The position numbers and the translations under genes were made by a program. A DNA stretch of 64,000 nucleotides, taken from NCBI GenBank assembly GCA_040385105.1, contig JAZKHY010000004.1:1-64000 (forward strand). Direction: 5' to 3'. Under the pieces are notes generated by a model that worked only from the letters and a program-made list of their open reading frames with translations, searched no databases and was not told the DNA's origin. Source of the stretch: JACMQX01 sp040385105 (GTDB lineage: Bacteria > Pseudomonadota > Gammaproteobacteria > Burkholderiales > Burkholderiaceae_C). Shown piece after piece: positions 8,603 through 16,447 of the stretch (positions within the stretch are counted from its first letter, which is position 1; each line of letters begins with the position of its first letter).

Positions 8603-9649
8603 TCAGCGCGTAATCCACTTGTTGAAGCGGTCGTTCAGCATGGACTGGTTTTTCGCGATCCACTCCCAATCGGGGCGTACAACCTTGGCCGCGTTCTCGG
8701 GCACCGTCGCATAGAACTTCAGGTCGCCACGTGGAACCTTGTCCAGCGACGCCTGCGTGAACGTGGAATAGTGGATCTTGTTCATGAACTGGACCTGCCC
8801 CTCGACGTCGCCAATCATGAAGTCGAGGAACTCGATGGCCTTTTTCCGGTTTGGCGCATCCTTGAGAACCGCCAGGTAGCCCTGGTCATGCAAAGCGCCT
8901 TCCCAGGAGACATCGAACGGTGCGCCATCCTGGATGGCCGTGTACGCACGGCCGGAAAAGCCCATGGTCATGACCACTTCCTTCTCGCGGACGACCTGCA
9001 TCATCTGGGCTGCGGTCTTCCACCACACACTGACGCTGGGCTTGATCTGGTCCATCTTCCTGTAGGCCCGGTCAAGATCAAGCGGCCACAGGTTCTCCTT
9101 CTTCACGCCGTCGGCCAGCAGTGCTGCAGCGGGCACCCACCATGCCCTGTCGCCGGAATCAGGCAAGCCGCGGGGGCCGGGGAATGTCTTCACATCCCAG
9201 AAATCTGCCCAGGTCTTCGGCGCCTTGCCCTTGAAGATGTCCTTGTTGTAGATCAGCAGGAGCGCGCCCGCGTGGCTTGACATCGCGTAGGGGTCGCAGG
9301 CGCCCGGGAGGGCCTTCTTGACGTTGGGCAGCGTTGCGCAATTCATCGGCGCCAGCAGGTCCCGGTGCAGGATCAGGTCTGCCGCTGACGCATTGACGAT
9401 GTCGAACTCGATCTTGCCGGTACGCTGCATGGCCTTCACGCGAGCCCACTGGTCGTAGATCTCGATGTCAAACGGAATCACCTTCGTTCCGGTTTTCTTG
9501 GTGAATGGCTTGTAGTAGAAATCGTCACGCGCTTCGCGCATGGTTCCGCCATTGGCTGCAACGACGATTTCGTCGGCCCAGGTGCCCGCGCTGCCGGATA
9601 TCAGCGTGAGCGAAAGGGCAATTTGAAGGATTCGGTTCAAAAGACGCAT
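8603..9649 (-). CDS. ABC transporter substrate-binding protein, spermidine/putrescine (PotD) type
   Basis: A 348-residue periplasmic protein with a signal peptide ending near TWADE. The mature part has the family-1 pattern of PotD/PotF and opine-binding proteins: IVVAANGGT at the start, IEFDIVNASAADL, the hinge ALLLIYNKDIF, and TMGFSGRAY. It delivers a small, probably nitrogen-containing solute to the two permeases encoded just upstream (9651-11347). The gene starts one base after the preceding permease stop codon, so the operon is translationally tight. The homologues take polyamines, opines or aminoethylphosphonate-like compounds, and the ligand cannot be chosen from sequence alone. Confidence 0.92.
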   Translation of the reverse strand: MRLLNRILQIALSLTLISGSAGTWADEIVVAANGGTMREARDDFYYKPFTKKTGTKVIPFDIEIYDQWARVKAMQRTGKIEFDIVNASAADLILHRDLLAPMNCATLPNVKKALPGACDPYAMSSHAGALLLIYNKDIFKGKAPKTWADFWDVKTFPGPRGLPDSGDRAWWVPAAALLADGVKKENLWPLDLDRAYRKMDQIKPSVSVWWKTAAQMMQVVREKEVVMTMGFSGRAYTAIQDGAPFDVSWEGALHDQGYLAVLKDAPNRKKAIEFLDFMIGDVEGQVQFMNKIHYSTFTQASLDKVPRGDLKFYATVPENAAKVVRPDWEWIAKNQSMLNDRFNKWITR

Positions 9650-9650
9650 T

Positions 9651-10478
9651 TCAGATACTCCTCGTGCCAGGTTGAATTTCTCTCGGACCGCCCGAGCGCG
9701 ACAAACGTTGAAGAAAGGCAGTTGCCAGCAGGACCAGGATGGAAAGGCTGGTCAGCAGCACGGCGATCGCGGCAAGCATGGGTGTGATGTTCATCTGGAT
9801 GTCGTCGAACATCATCCGGGGCAGTGTCTTGTCGCGCGCGCCGGCCAGGAAGTAGGTGATGACCGGCTCGTCGAACGAAATGATGAAAGCGAACAGGGCT
9901 CCCGAGAAGACGCTCGGCAGGATGTTCGGCAAGGTGACCAGGCGAAACGCGGTAAAGCGGGTGGCGCCGCAACTCATGGCGGCGTTCTCAAGCGCCGGGT
10001 CGATCTTCGACAGGGCGGCAGCCACCGTGAGCACCGTGAAGGGCATGGCGATGACCGAATGCGCCAGGATGTACCCGATGGTCGTGCCCATCAGCCCCAC
10101 CTTCTGGAAGAAGAAATAGAGCGCCACCGCCAGTGCGACATGCGGCACGATCACCGGCAGCATGAGCGTGACCTGGAAGACCGAAGCCAGCCGGCCGCCG
10201 CCACGGATGACGGCGTAGCTTGCCATCGTCCCGACGACAGACGTCACGATGGCGACGCCGAAGGCGATGGTCAGGCTGAAGGCTGCCGCGCCCATCCAGC
10301 GCGCATTGCTGAAGAACTCGATGAACCAGCGGAATGAGAAACCCTTGGGCGGGAAGGTCAGGTACCGGGTGTCACTGAACGCCATCGGCAGGATCACGAT
10401 GATCGGCACCAGCACGAATGCGAGCACGCCGCAGACGTAGATGTTCAGCAGCAGCGATCGGGCCTTGATGCCGTTCAT
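9651..10478 (-). CDS. ABC transporter permease, PotC type
   Basis: A 275-residue inner-membrane protein with six hydrophobic segments. The EAA-loop signature ENAAMSCGATRFTAF is in the usual place before the last helices. The chosen start ATG at 10478 overlaps the stop of the upstream permease gene (ATGA), which fixes the N-terminus as MNGIKARSLLLN. It is one half of the heterodimeric membrane pore of the PotABCD-like importer and docks on the ATPase encoded at 11344-12438. Confidence 0.92.
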   Translation of the reverse strand: MNGIKARSLLLNIYVCGVLAFVLVPIIVILPMAFSDTRYLTFPPKGFSFRWFIEFFSNARWMGAAAFSLTIAFGVAIVTSVVGTMASYAVIRGGGRLASVFQVTLMLPVIVPHVALAVALYFFFQKVGLMGTTIGYILAHSVIAMPFTVLTVAAALSKIDPALENAAMSCGATRFTAFRLVTLPNILPSVFSGALFAFIISFDEPVITYFLAGARDKTLPRMMFDDIQMNITPMLAAIAVLLTSLSILVLLATAFLQRLSRSGGPREIQPGTRSI

Positions 10479-11347
10479 AACGCTCCCCCCATCAGCTTGT
10501 TGAACTTGAAGAACTTGCCGAAGACCAGGGTGACGCACAGCACGAAGAGCGTGAGCACGCCGACCAGCGCTGCACCGAACGGCCAGTCGAGCAGCACGGT
10601 GATCTGCTGGGAGATGAGGGTGGACACCATCATCTCCTGCGGTGAGCCGAGAAGCGCGGGCGTGATGAAGTACCCGAGCGACATGAGGAAGACCATGAGA
10701 AAGCCGCTCATGACGCCGGGCATGGACAGCGGCAAGGTGACTTCGAGGAACCTGCGCAAGGGGCTCGCCCCCAGTATCTCGGCTGCCCGGTCATAGTTGA
10801 CCGGGATGGCCTTGAGCGAACCGTAGATCGGCAATACCATGAGCGGGAGCAGTACATGCGTCATGGCAAGCACTACGGCCGGGCGCGTGAACAGCAGCCG
10901 CAGCGGCTGGTCCGTCAGGTGGAGGAACTGCAGCGCATCATTAACCAGGCCATTGCGTTGCAGCAGCACGGCCCATGCCGTGGTCCGCACCAATACCGAT
11001 GACCACATCGGAAGCACGATGCACGCGGTGATCAGTATTGCCTTCGGTCCCGTGGAGCGCGCCATGAGCAGCGCGACCGGGAAGGCCATGGCCAGCGATG
11101 CGACGGCAACGGTGAAACCGATCTGCAGCGTACGCAGCAGGATTCCCGCAAACACAGGGTCGGTGATTGCGCGTTCATAGTGAACCAGTGTGGGGGCTGG
11201 TTCCAGCACCGAAACCGACAGCAGGGACAGCATCGGGTACAGGAAAACAAGCAGCATCAGCGCGAAAAATGGCGCGACCAGCAGCGCGAACCCACCGCTT
11301 GACAGGTTGCGGCCGTCCGGCTGGAAGAGGCGCGACACGGCGTTCAT
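10475..11347 (-). CDS. ABC transporter permease, PotB type
   Basis: A 290-residue membrane protein with about six transmembrane helices and an EAA loop around AAEILGASPLRRF. It is the partner of the PotC-like permease, with which it shares a four-base ATGA overlap. Its own start overlaps the end of the ATPase gene at 11344. Gene order ATPase-permease-permease-binding protein matches pot-type operons. Confidence 0.92.
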   Translation of the reverse strand: MNAVSRLFQPDGRNLSSGGFALLVAPFFALMLLVFLYPMLSLLSVSVLEPAPTLVHYERAITDPVFAGILLRTLQIGFTVAVASLAMAFPVALLMARSTGPKAILITACIVLPMWSSVLVRTTAWAVLLQRNGLVNDALQFLHLTDQPLRLLFTRPAVVLAMTHVLLPLMVLPIYGSLKAIPVNYDRAAEILGASPLRRFLEVTLPLSMPGVMSGFLMVFLMSLGYFITPALLGSPQEMMVSTLISQQITVLLDWPFGAALVGVLTLFVLCVTLVFGKFFKFNKLMGGAL

Positions 11348-12438
11348 GCGCTGCCGGCCCCATAGACGAGGGGGGAATCGGCCCGGCAGTACAGCGCGAT
11401 GTCGTTGCCGACGCCGTGCAAATGCCCGTCCAGGCTGCTGGTGCGGGCCTGGATCTGCGTGCCGTCATTCAAGGCCGCCATGACGATCGTGTCTGCGCCG
11501 GAATAGATGACATCCAGGACGCGGGCGTCCAGCCTCAGATCGTCACCACCACCGGCAAGTGACAGCCGCTCGGGGCGCATTGCCACTGTGGCGGGGCCGG
11601 GTGAGAGTTCACCGACAACTGCGGCCTGGGGCAGCTTCCATGCCTGGCCCCCGGGAAGCTGCACGCTGTCGCCTGCAAAAGTCGCAGGAATGAAGTTCAT
11701 GTCGCCGATAAAGCCGGCGACGAACAGGTTGAGGGGGCGCTCATACAGATCGCGGGGGGAGCCGATCTGCTGCAGGCGACCGTCCTTGAGCACCGCAACC
11801 CTGTCCGCCATGGTCAGGGCTTCTTCCTGGTCATGCGTGACGAAGACGACTGTGAGGCCAAGCTCCGCATGCAGGCGCTTGGTCTCCAGGCGCATCTCCT
11901 GGCGCAGCTTCTTGTCCAGCGCGGAAAACGGCTCGTCCATCAAAAGGAGCCGGGGCTTGTAGACGATGGCCCGCGCAAGCGCGACGCGCTGTTGCTGCCC
12001 ACCGGAAAGCTGGTTCGGCATCCGCGCGCCGTATCCGGCCAGGTGAACGCTCTTGAGTGCCAGCTCCGCCTGCGCATGCCGCTCGGCCTTGCCGAGGCCC
12101 CGCATCTTCAGCGGGAACGCGACGTTGTCCAGGACGCTGAGATGCGGGAATAGCGTGTAGTTCTGGAAGACCATTCCCACGTTCCTGCGATAAGGCGGGA
12201 TATGGGTGCAGTCGACGTTGTCCATGAGGATCTGCCCGCCGGTTGGGCTCTCGAACCCGGCGATGCTCATCAGGATGGTGGACTTGCCCGAACCCGATGG
12301 CCCCAGCAGCGCGAGAAATTCGCCGGGCACGACCGTCAGCGTCACGTCGTCGACCGCGACTGCCGAACCGAATGCCTTGCGCAGGCTGCGAATGCTGATC
12401 TCGGCGCCGGCTGAACTGCTTGGATTCATTGTGGCCAT
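11344..12438 (-). CDS. ABC transporter ATP-binding protein, PotA type
   Basis: About 364 residues; ATPs at 12438 and 12429 are in-frame ATG alternatives and cannot be separated by ribosome site. Walker A is GPSGSGKST, the ABC signature LSGGQQQRVALARA, Walker B LLLMDEP and the H-loop VFVTHDQEE. A C-terminal TOBE-like domain follows (about residues 240-364), as in PotA and other CUT1/MOI-type ATPases. It powers the importer formed by the two downstream permeases. The gene begins a few bases after the SDR stop codon at 12443. Confidence 0.93.
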   Translation of the reverse strand: MATMNPSSSAGAEISIRSLRKAFGSAVAVDDVTLTVVPGEFLALLGPSGSGKSTILMSIAGFESPTGGQILMDNVDCTHIPPYRRNVGMVFQNYTLFPHLSVLDNVAFPLKMRGLGKAERHAQAELALKSVHLAGYGARMPNQLSGGQQQRVALARAIVYKPRLLLMDEPFSALDKKLRQEMRLETKRLHAELGLTVVFVTHDQEEALTMADRVAVLKDGRLQQIGSPRDLYERPLNLFVAGFIGDMNFIPATFAGDSVQLPGGQAWKLPQAAVVGELSPGPATVAMRPERLSLAGGGDDLRLDARVLDVIYSGADTIVMAALNDGTQIQARTSSLDGHLHGVGNDIALYCRADSPLVYGAGSA

Positions 12439-12442
12439 CCGC

Positions 12443-13189
12443 TCAAATGCATGTCTGTCCACGGTCAACCGTGATCGTCTGGCCGGTAATGTGTGCGGCT
12501 GCTGCGGAAGCCAGGAAGAGATAGCTGCCGACGTGGTCGGACGGGTCAAGCAATCCTGGATGAAGCGCCATGTTCCTGGCCGCCAGTTGCTGCCGCTCGA
12601 GCGGCAGGGATTTGAGGTTGGTGTCTGTCGCCGAACTGCCCGGGCAAACAGCATTGACGGAGATTCCGAGCGGGCCGAGGTCTTTGGCCATGCTTTTCAC
12701 CATGCCCAGGATGGCATGCTTGGAGGCGGCGTAGCCGGAATGTTTCGGCGAGCCGAGCCGCCCGGAAATGGACGCCGTGAAAATGACACGCCCGCCGTCC
12801 CCCATATGAGGGACCGCCGCCATCGTGCACCACCAGGTGCCGACGACGTTGATCATCAGTTGCTTGACGAACGTATCGTAGTTTTTCGCCGAACGGTCGT
12901 CTGACGGCGTGTCCCAGAACACGCCGGAATTGTTGATGAGGACATCAATGCGGCCGAGCTTGCCGAACGCTGCATCGACGGCCTCACGGTTGGTGATGTC
13001 GAACTGGAGCGCCTCCACCTTTTTCGCAGCACCCTGGTTCAGGCTGGCCTGCGCATCGAACACGCCCGCGTCTTCGGAGGTTATGGTGACCTTGGCACCC
13101 TGCGCCTGAAACCCCCTGGCGATCTCCAGGCCGATTCCCCTGTTTCCACCGACGATCAGTACGTTGCGGTCATTCAAGTCAAAATTCAT
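12443..13189 (-). CDS. Short-chain dehydrogenase/reductase, first gene of the transporter operon
   Basis: About 248 residues with a classical SDR Rossmann fold: cofactor motif GGNRGIG near the N-terminus, NNSG in the fourth strand region and active-site YAASK (Tyr-x3-Lys). The C-terminus ITVDRGQTCI is the usual dimer-forming tail. It is an NAD(P)-dependent alcohol or keto-acid oxidoreductase of unknown substrate. As the first gene of the operon it follows a 153-bp intergenic segment that carries two palindromes (13215-13231 and 13288-13307), so its promoter is probably the controlled step for all eight genes down to 6711. Confidence 0.9.
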   Translation of the reverse strand: MNFDLNDRNVLIVGGNRGIGLEIARGFQAQGAKVTITSEDAGVFDAQASLNQGAAKKVEALQFDITNREAVDAAFGKLGRIDVLINNSGVFWDTPSDDRSAKNYDTFVKQLMINVVGTWWCTMAAVPHMGDGGRVIFTASISGRLGSPKHSGYAASKHAILGMVKSMAKDLGPLGISVNAVCPGSSATDTNLKSLPLERQQLAARNMALHPGLLDPSDHVGSYLFLASAAAAHITGQTITVDRGQTCI

Positions 13190-13214
13190 TTGAACGTGTT
13201 CCCAAGTTGAGTCG

Positions 13215-13231
13215 CTTGCAATGGTTGCAAG
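13215..13231. promoter_or_regulatory. Perfect inverted repeat CTTGCAA-N3-TTGCAAG upstream of the SDR-ABC operon
   Basis: Seven-base arms CTTGCAA and TTGCAAG separated by TGG, about 26 bp upstream of the SDR start codon. It could be a second protein-binding site or, if transcribed, a hairpin in the mRNA leader. It differs in sequence from the GntR-type repeat further upstream. Confidence 0.5.
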
Positions 13232-13287
13232 CCGGTTACGCTGAAGCAAGCATATCGCTGCAAGGCTTTTTGAAGGGGGTCAATTCC

Positions 13288-13307
13288 AACCAATTCTCGG
13301 ATTGGTT
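13288..13307. promoter_or_regulatory. Putative GntR-family operator 1 (ACCAAT-N6-ATTGGT)
   Basis: Inverted repeat AACCAAT-TCTCGG-ATTGGTT, about 98 bp upstream of the SDR start, in the intergenic space after the serine dehydratase gene. The same arms with the same six-base spacing recur at 14780-14799. A TTGACC hexamer, read on the minus strand, lies just inside the repeat toward the operon and could be a -35 element. The natural candidate to bind it is the FCD-type regulator encoded at 14798-15514. Confidence 0.65.
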
Positions 13308-13342
13308 CAGGCATGTCAGGCCGCCGGATTCCGCACTCGTGG

Positions 13343-14734
13343 TCAGCATTGTGGAAAGCTGACGGCCAAGCCGCCGCGCGAAGTTTCACGGTACTTGTCG
13401 TGCATGTCGGCGCCGGTCTGGCGCATCGTTTCGATCACCTGGTCCAGCGAGACCACATGCTCGCCTGTTCCGAGCAGGGCGAGTGAAGCGGCGGTGATCG
13501 CCTTGACCGCGCCAAACGCATTGCGCTCGATGCAGGGGATTTGCACGAGACCGCCGACCGGGTCGCAGGTCATGCCCAGATGGTGTTCCAGCGCGATTTC
13601 AGCGGCGTTTTCGACCTGCGCGTTGGTGCCGCCCAGGGCGGAGGCCAGGCCTGCGGCCGCCATGGCAGCGGCGGAGCCCACTTCTCCCTGGCAGCCGACC
13701 TCGGCGCCCGAGATCGAGGCGTTTCGCTTGATGATGCTGCCTGTGGCTGCGGCCACGAGGATGAAGTCGCGCAGGCCGTCGCGTGTGGCACCGGGGCAGA
13801 AGTCGCGGTAGTAGCGGAGCACGGCGGGCACGACGCCGGCAGCGCCGTTGGTCGGCGCGGTAACGACCCGGCCACCGCAGGCATTTTCCTCGTTCACGGC
13901 CATGGCGAAGGCCGAAACATGGTCGAACGCATCTGTGGGCAGGGTGACTGTGCCGGTAGCGCGATTACGCAAAGCCTGGAACAGCCCGGCCGCGCGCCGA
14001 TGCACCTTGAGCGGGCCTGGCAGCGGCCCCGATTGAGTGAGGCCACGTTCAACGCAGTTAAGCATCACATCGACGAGCCTGTCGAGGCTGGAGAAGGTTT
14101 CGGCATCGCTGCGGATGCTGCGCTCGTTGGCCAGAGCCATATCGGCGATGCGCAGTTGTTGCCCGCAACCCAGCGCCAGCAACTCCTTCATGCTGGCAAA
14201 GGGGTAGGGAACAGCGGATGGCCACGCCAGCTCCGGCCCGGCTCCGTCCTGCTCGACAAAGCCGCCGCCGACCGAGTACCAGAGCGCATCCGCCAGCACC
14301 TGTTGATCCGGCCCCAGCGCGACGAACCTCATGGCATTGGGGTGCCGTGGATACTGCTTGACGAGGTCGAAAACCAAGTCGCGTTCCGGCTGGAAGCGCA
14401 GCAGGCGGCCGGTGGGGGTTCTGATTTCACCTTGCGATTGGATGGCGGCGAACGCGGCGTCAGCCTGCGCAGGCTCTATGGTCTCAGGCGCGTGACCCGT
14501 CAGGCCGAGCATGATGGCCTTGTCGGTGCAGTGCCCCTTGCCAGTCCAGGCGAGCGAGCCATGCACCGTCACGACCAGCCGTTCAACCCAGGCTTCGAGG
14601 TCAGGCCCCAAACCCCTGATAAAGGCATTGGCGGCCTTCATCGGCCCGATCGTGTGCGACGAAGACGGCCCGATGCCAATCTTGAACATGTCGAGCACGC
14701 CGATATAGGAGAAGGAAGTGTCTGATGTGGGCAT
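13343..14734 (-). CDS. sdaA: L-serine ammonia-lyase (iron-sulfur L-serine dehydratase)
   Basis: About 463 residues, the full length of the single-chain type. The N-terminal beta domain starts SVF-like (YIGVLDMFKIGIGPSSSHT). The catalytic alpha domain has RVVTAPTNGAAG, ISGAEVGCQGEVGSA, the Cys of HHLGMTCDPVGG and PCIERN; these cysteines bind the oxygen-labile [4Fe-4S] cluster. It converts L-serine to pyruvate and ammonia in the cytoplasm. The start at 14734 (MPTSDTSFS) is preferred over an upstream in-frame ATG. A copy of the inverted repeat ACCAAT-N6-ATTGGT stands 45 bp upstream, so the gene is probably controlled by the neighbouring GntR protein. Its position suggests that serine, or a serine-releasing compound, is part of the pathway. 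Confidence 0.95.
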   Translation of the reverse strand: MPTSDTSFSYIGVLDMFKIGIGPSSSHTIGPMKAANAFIRGLGPDLEAWVERLVVTVHGSLAWTGKGHCTDKAIMLGLTGHAPETIEPAQADAAFAAIQSQGEIRTPTGRLLRFQPERDLVFDLVKQYPRHPNAMRFVALGPDQQVLADALWYSVGGGFVEQDGAGPELAWPSAVPYPFASMKELLALGCGQQLRIADMALANERSIRSDAETFSSLDRLVDVMLNCVERGLTQSGPLPGPLKVHRRAAGLFQALRNRATGTVTLPTDAFDHVSAFAMAVNEENACGGRVVTAPTNGAAGVVPAVLRYYRDFCPGATRDGLRDFILVAAATGSIIKRNASISGAEVGCQGEVGSAAAMAAAGLASALGGTNAQVENAAEIALEHHLGMTCDPVGGLVQIPCIERNAFGAVKAITAASLALLGTGEHVVSLDQVIETMRQTGADMHDKYRETSRGGLAVSFPQC

Positions 14735-14779
14735 CAGCCCAGAATAGCTGCGCAATCACGCACTGCGGGGTCGCGCCGC

Positions 14780-14799
14780 GACCAATCGGGCAATTGGTT
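14780..14799. promoter_or_regulatory. Putative GntR-family operator 2 (ACCAAT-N6-ATTGGT)
   Basis: Inverted repeat GACCAAT-CGGGCA-ATTGGTT, overlapping the stop codon of the GntR gene and 45 bp upstream of the serine dehydratase start. The six-base arms and spacing are identical to the site at 13288-13307, while the spacers differ. This is what is expected of a dimeric repressor site. Confidence 0.65.
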
Positions 14800-15514
14800 A
14801 GCAGCCCGGACGACCCTTGTTGGAGATCGCCGGCCCCACGGTCATGCTCACGCCCAGCATGTGCTTCTTCATCGCGGCTACGGCCCCTTCGCTGTCCTGC
14901 TCGCTGATGCAGTAGATGACGGCGGCGTGTTCGCGGCCATAGCGGGCTGTGAGCGCCGGGTCGAAAGCGGAGGCCCGGGTAATGGTCCAGCGGGGATGCG
15001 CCTTGATGCGCAGCAGCTGGTCGATGGTATTGATGAACAGGCCGTTGCCGCTCGCTTCCACGATGGCGCGATGCAAAAGCTCGTCCCACTTTTCCCATTC
15101 GGCCCAGTTGCCCGCACTGTCCGCCCTTGCCGCGTACTCCCGCATCATGGCGATGTCCGTCTTCTCTGCCCTCAGGGCAGCCAGGCCCGCCACGATGGGT
15201 TCGACCAGCGAGCGCATTTCGAACAGTTCATTGAGGGTCGTCTCGCCACCCAACGATTCCGGCTGCGACTTGATCGAGCGAGGGCGGCTGCCAACGAAGG
15301 TGCCCATGCCGACGCGGCGCCAGATGCGGCCTTCATCTTCCAGCCGCTTCAATGCCTCGCGTACCTTGCCGCGTGGAAGCTTCAAGGTTTCTGCCAGCTC
15401 CCGTTCCGGCGGAAGGCGGCTGTGCACCGGGTAGGCAGCAGAGGAGAGAAGGTACGACAGTTGGCTTACGGCACTGGCCGTGTCATGCAGGGTCGATGGA
15501 TCGGACGACTTCAT
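14798..15514 (-). CDS. GntR-family transcriptional regulator, FCD (FadR) subfamily
   Basis: A 238-residue regulator. The N-terminal winged helix (about 25-90) has the GntR pattern LPPERELAETLKLPRGKVREALKRLEDEG followed by the wing GMGTFVGSRP. The C-terminal all-helical FCD domain (about 100-230) contains the metal-ligand pattern with FEMRSLVEP, LLHRAIVEASGN and YGREHAAV...AMKKHMLGV. FCD regulators sense carboxylates or amino acids and usually repress catabolic operons until the substrate binds. It lies directly upstream of sdaA and near the transporter operon, and the two matching inverted repeats make these its likely targets. Confidence 0.92.
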   Translation of the reverse strand: MKSSDPSTLHDTASAVSQLSYLLSSAAYPVHSRLPPERELAETLKLPRGKVREALKRLEDEGRIWRRVGMGTFVGSRPRSIKSQPESLGGETTLNELFEMRSLVEPIVAGLAALRAEKTDIAMMREYAARADSAGNWAEWEKWDELLHRAIVEASGNGLFINTIDQLLRIKAHPRWTITRASAFDPALTARYGREHAAVIYCISEQDSEGAVAAMKKHMLGVSMTVGPAISNKGRPGC

Positions 15515-15568
15515 GTCTGAACCTTACATCGTTGAAGGGCTTCCTGCAATGGCCTGCGATAGCAGCCG

Positions 15569-15862
15569 TCACGCGCGCGTGCGTCGCGCCGCCCAATAGG
15601 TTGCGCCGTCCGGCCCATAGCGCTCGGCATGGGGCTCGTTGCGCTCCAGCGTGAATCTGTCGCCGGGCACAAGGTGGCGCGTTTCGCCTGCAGCCGTGAG
15701 CCACATTTCGCCACTGACGACGATGGCGCTGACACCGAAGTCATGCTGGTGGTCAGGGACGACCTGCAGCGGCGACCATTCGCGCACCAGCACCTCGTCA
15801 AAGCCGAGAGCCAGGGACGCGGATTCGAATTCTTCAAACGTGGTGTGGGTGTGTTCTGTCAT
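15569..15862 (-). CDS. Small cupin-domain protein
   Basis: A 97-residue single-domain cupin. The start at 15862 has an AAGGGG ribosome site five bases away. Motif 1 is VPDHQHDFGVSAIVVSGEM (metal-binding histidines and the conserved Gly-Glu) and motif 2 LVPGDRFTLERNEPHAERYG. Such proteins bind a metal or a small molecule and occur as dioxygenases, isomerases or sensors. It is the first of the co-oriented genes in this cluster, 54 bp before the GntR gene. The function is not assignable. Confidence 0.85.
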   Translation of the reverse strand: MTEHTHTTFEEFESASLALGFDEVLVREWSPLQVVPDHQHDFGVSAIVVSGEMWLTAAGETRHLVPGDRFTLERNEPHAERYGPDGATYWAARRTRA

Positions 15863-15883
15863 CGGAACCCCTTGAAATCGCGG

Positions 15884-15930
15884 CAGGGCATGCTGGATTT
15901 GAACCTGCAGCAACGGATTATGAATCCGAG
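15884..15930 (-). pseudogene. 3' fragment of a tRNA gene (tRNA-Met-like, CAT anticodon)
   Basis: Read on the minus strand, this segment has an anticodon arm with loop TTCATAA (anticodon CAT), a short variable loop, a T arm with GGTTCAAATCC (one stem mismatch) and a 3' acceptor strand ATGCCCT followed by GCCG instead of NCCA. No D arm or 5' acceptor strand precedes it, so it is a 3' half only. It may be an attachment-site remnant or a decayed tRNA. It differs at many positions from the intact tRNA-Met at 17300-17376. Confidence 0.6.
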
Positions 15931-16113
15931 GCGACGGGCTGGTGAAGCGGGATGACGATGGATGCGGGCGACCTCAAACCCATGTAGGACAAGACGCCGA
16001 CCAGCGCAACGCCCGGTCCCAGCGCGAATCCATTTGCCGAGCGCCTCCGTATTCCTTGCACACGGCGCCGACCGGCCTGTGAACTCTTCATCAACCTCTT
16101 TTGAAAGCCCATC

Positions 16114-16380
16114 ATGAAAAAACTCGCAATCCTGTCTCTCGTCCTCGCCGCTGGCGCTGCCCTGGCTGCCGAACCCGCAACCTACGGCCCGATAAACAGC
16201 ACCAGCATCAACTCGCGCGCAGCGGTGAAAGCCGAAGTCTCGCAAGCGCCGAAGATGACGACCGGTGAAGTTGGTGTGGTCATCGTCAACGGCAAGTCCG
16301 CCATGCCGCGCGACGCTGCCTCGGTGCGCGCAGAAGGCGCCTGGGCCAGCCGTGCTTACCAGACGGTTGGTGAGGTCTGA
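16114..16380 (+). CDS. Small secreted protein, function unknown
   Basis: An 88-residue protein with a clear signal peptide (MKKLAILSLVLAAGAALA, cleavage near AAEPA). The mature part of about 69 residues is short and polar, with a small beta-like stretch GEVGVVIVNGKSAMP and no cysteines. I do not recognise the family. It stands alone on the plus strand between the minus-strand cupin and NYN genes. The ribosome site is weak. Coding is supported by the coherent signal peptide and the lack of any better frame. Confidence 0.6.
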   Translation: MKKLAILSLVLAAGAALAAEPATYGPINSTSINSRAAVKAEVSQAPKMTTGEVGVVIVNGKSAMPRDAASVRAEGAWASRAYQTVGEV

Positions 16381-16447
16381 GACTGTTGAATCGCCTGCGG
16401 CACAGGCCGCAGCCAGCCGCCGGCCGGTGGAGACACCGGGAACCCTG

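Noticed and set aside
6540..15930. Catabolic cluster as a genomic island flanked by tRNA-Arg and the tRNA fragment
   Set aside because: The two tRNA sequences are unrelated, no direct repeat of the tRNA-Arg 3' end was found, and no integrase is present. The fragment by itself is reported instead.
15918..16115. A 65-codon minus-strand frame with a hydrophobic segment ending in SPASIVIPLHQPVASDS
   Set aside because: It looks like a possible C-terminal fragment of a membrane protein, but it ends inside the tRNA fragment, lacks a ribosome site and has no recognised family.
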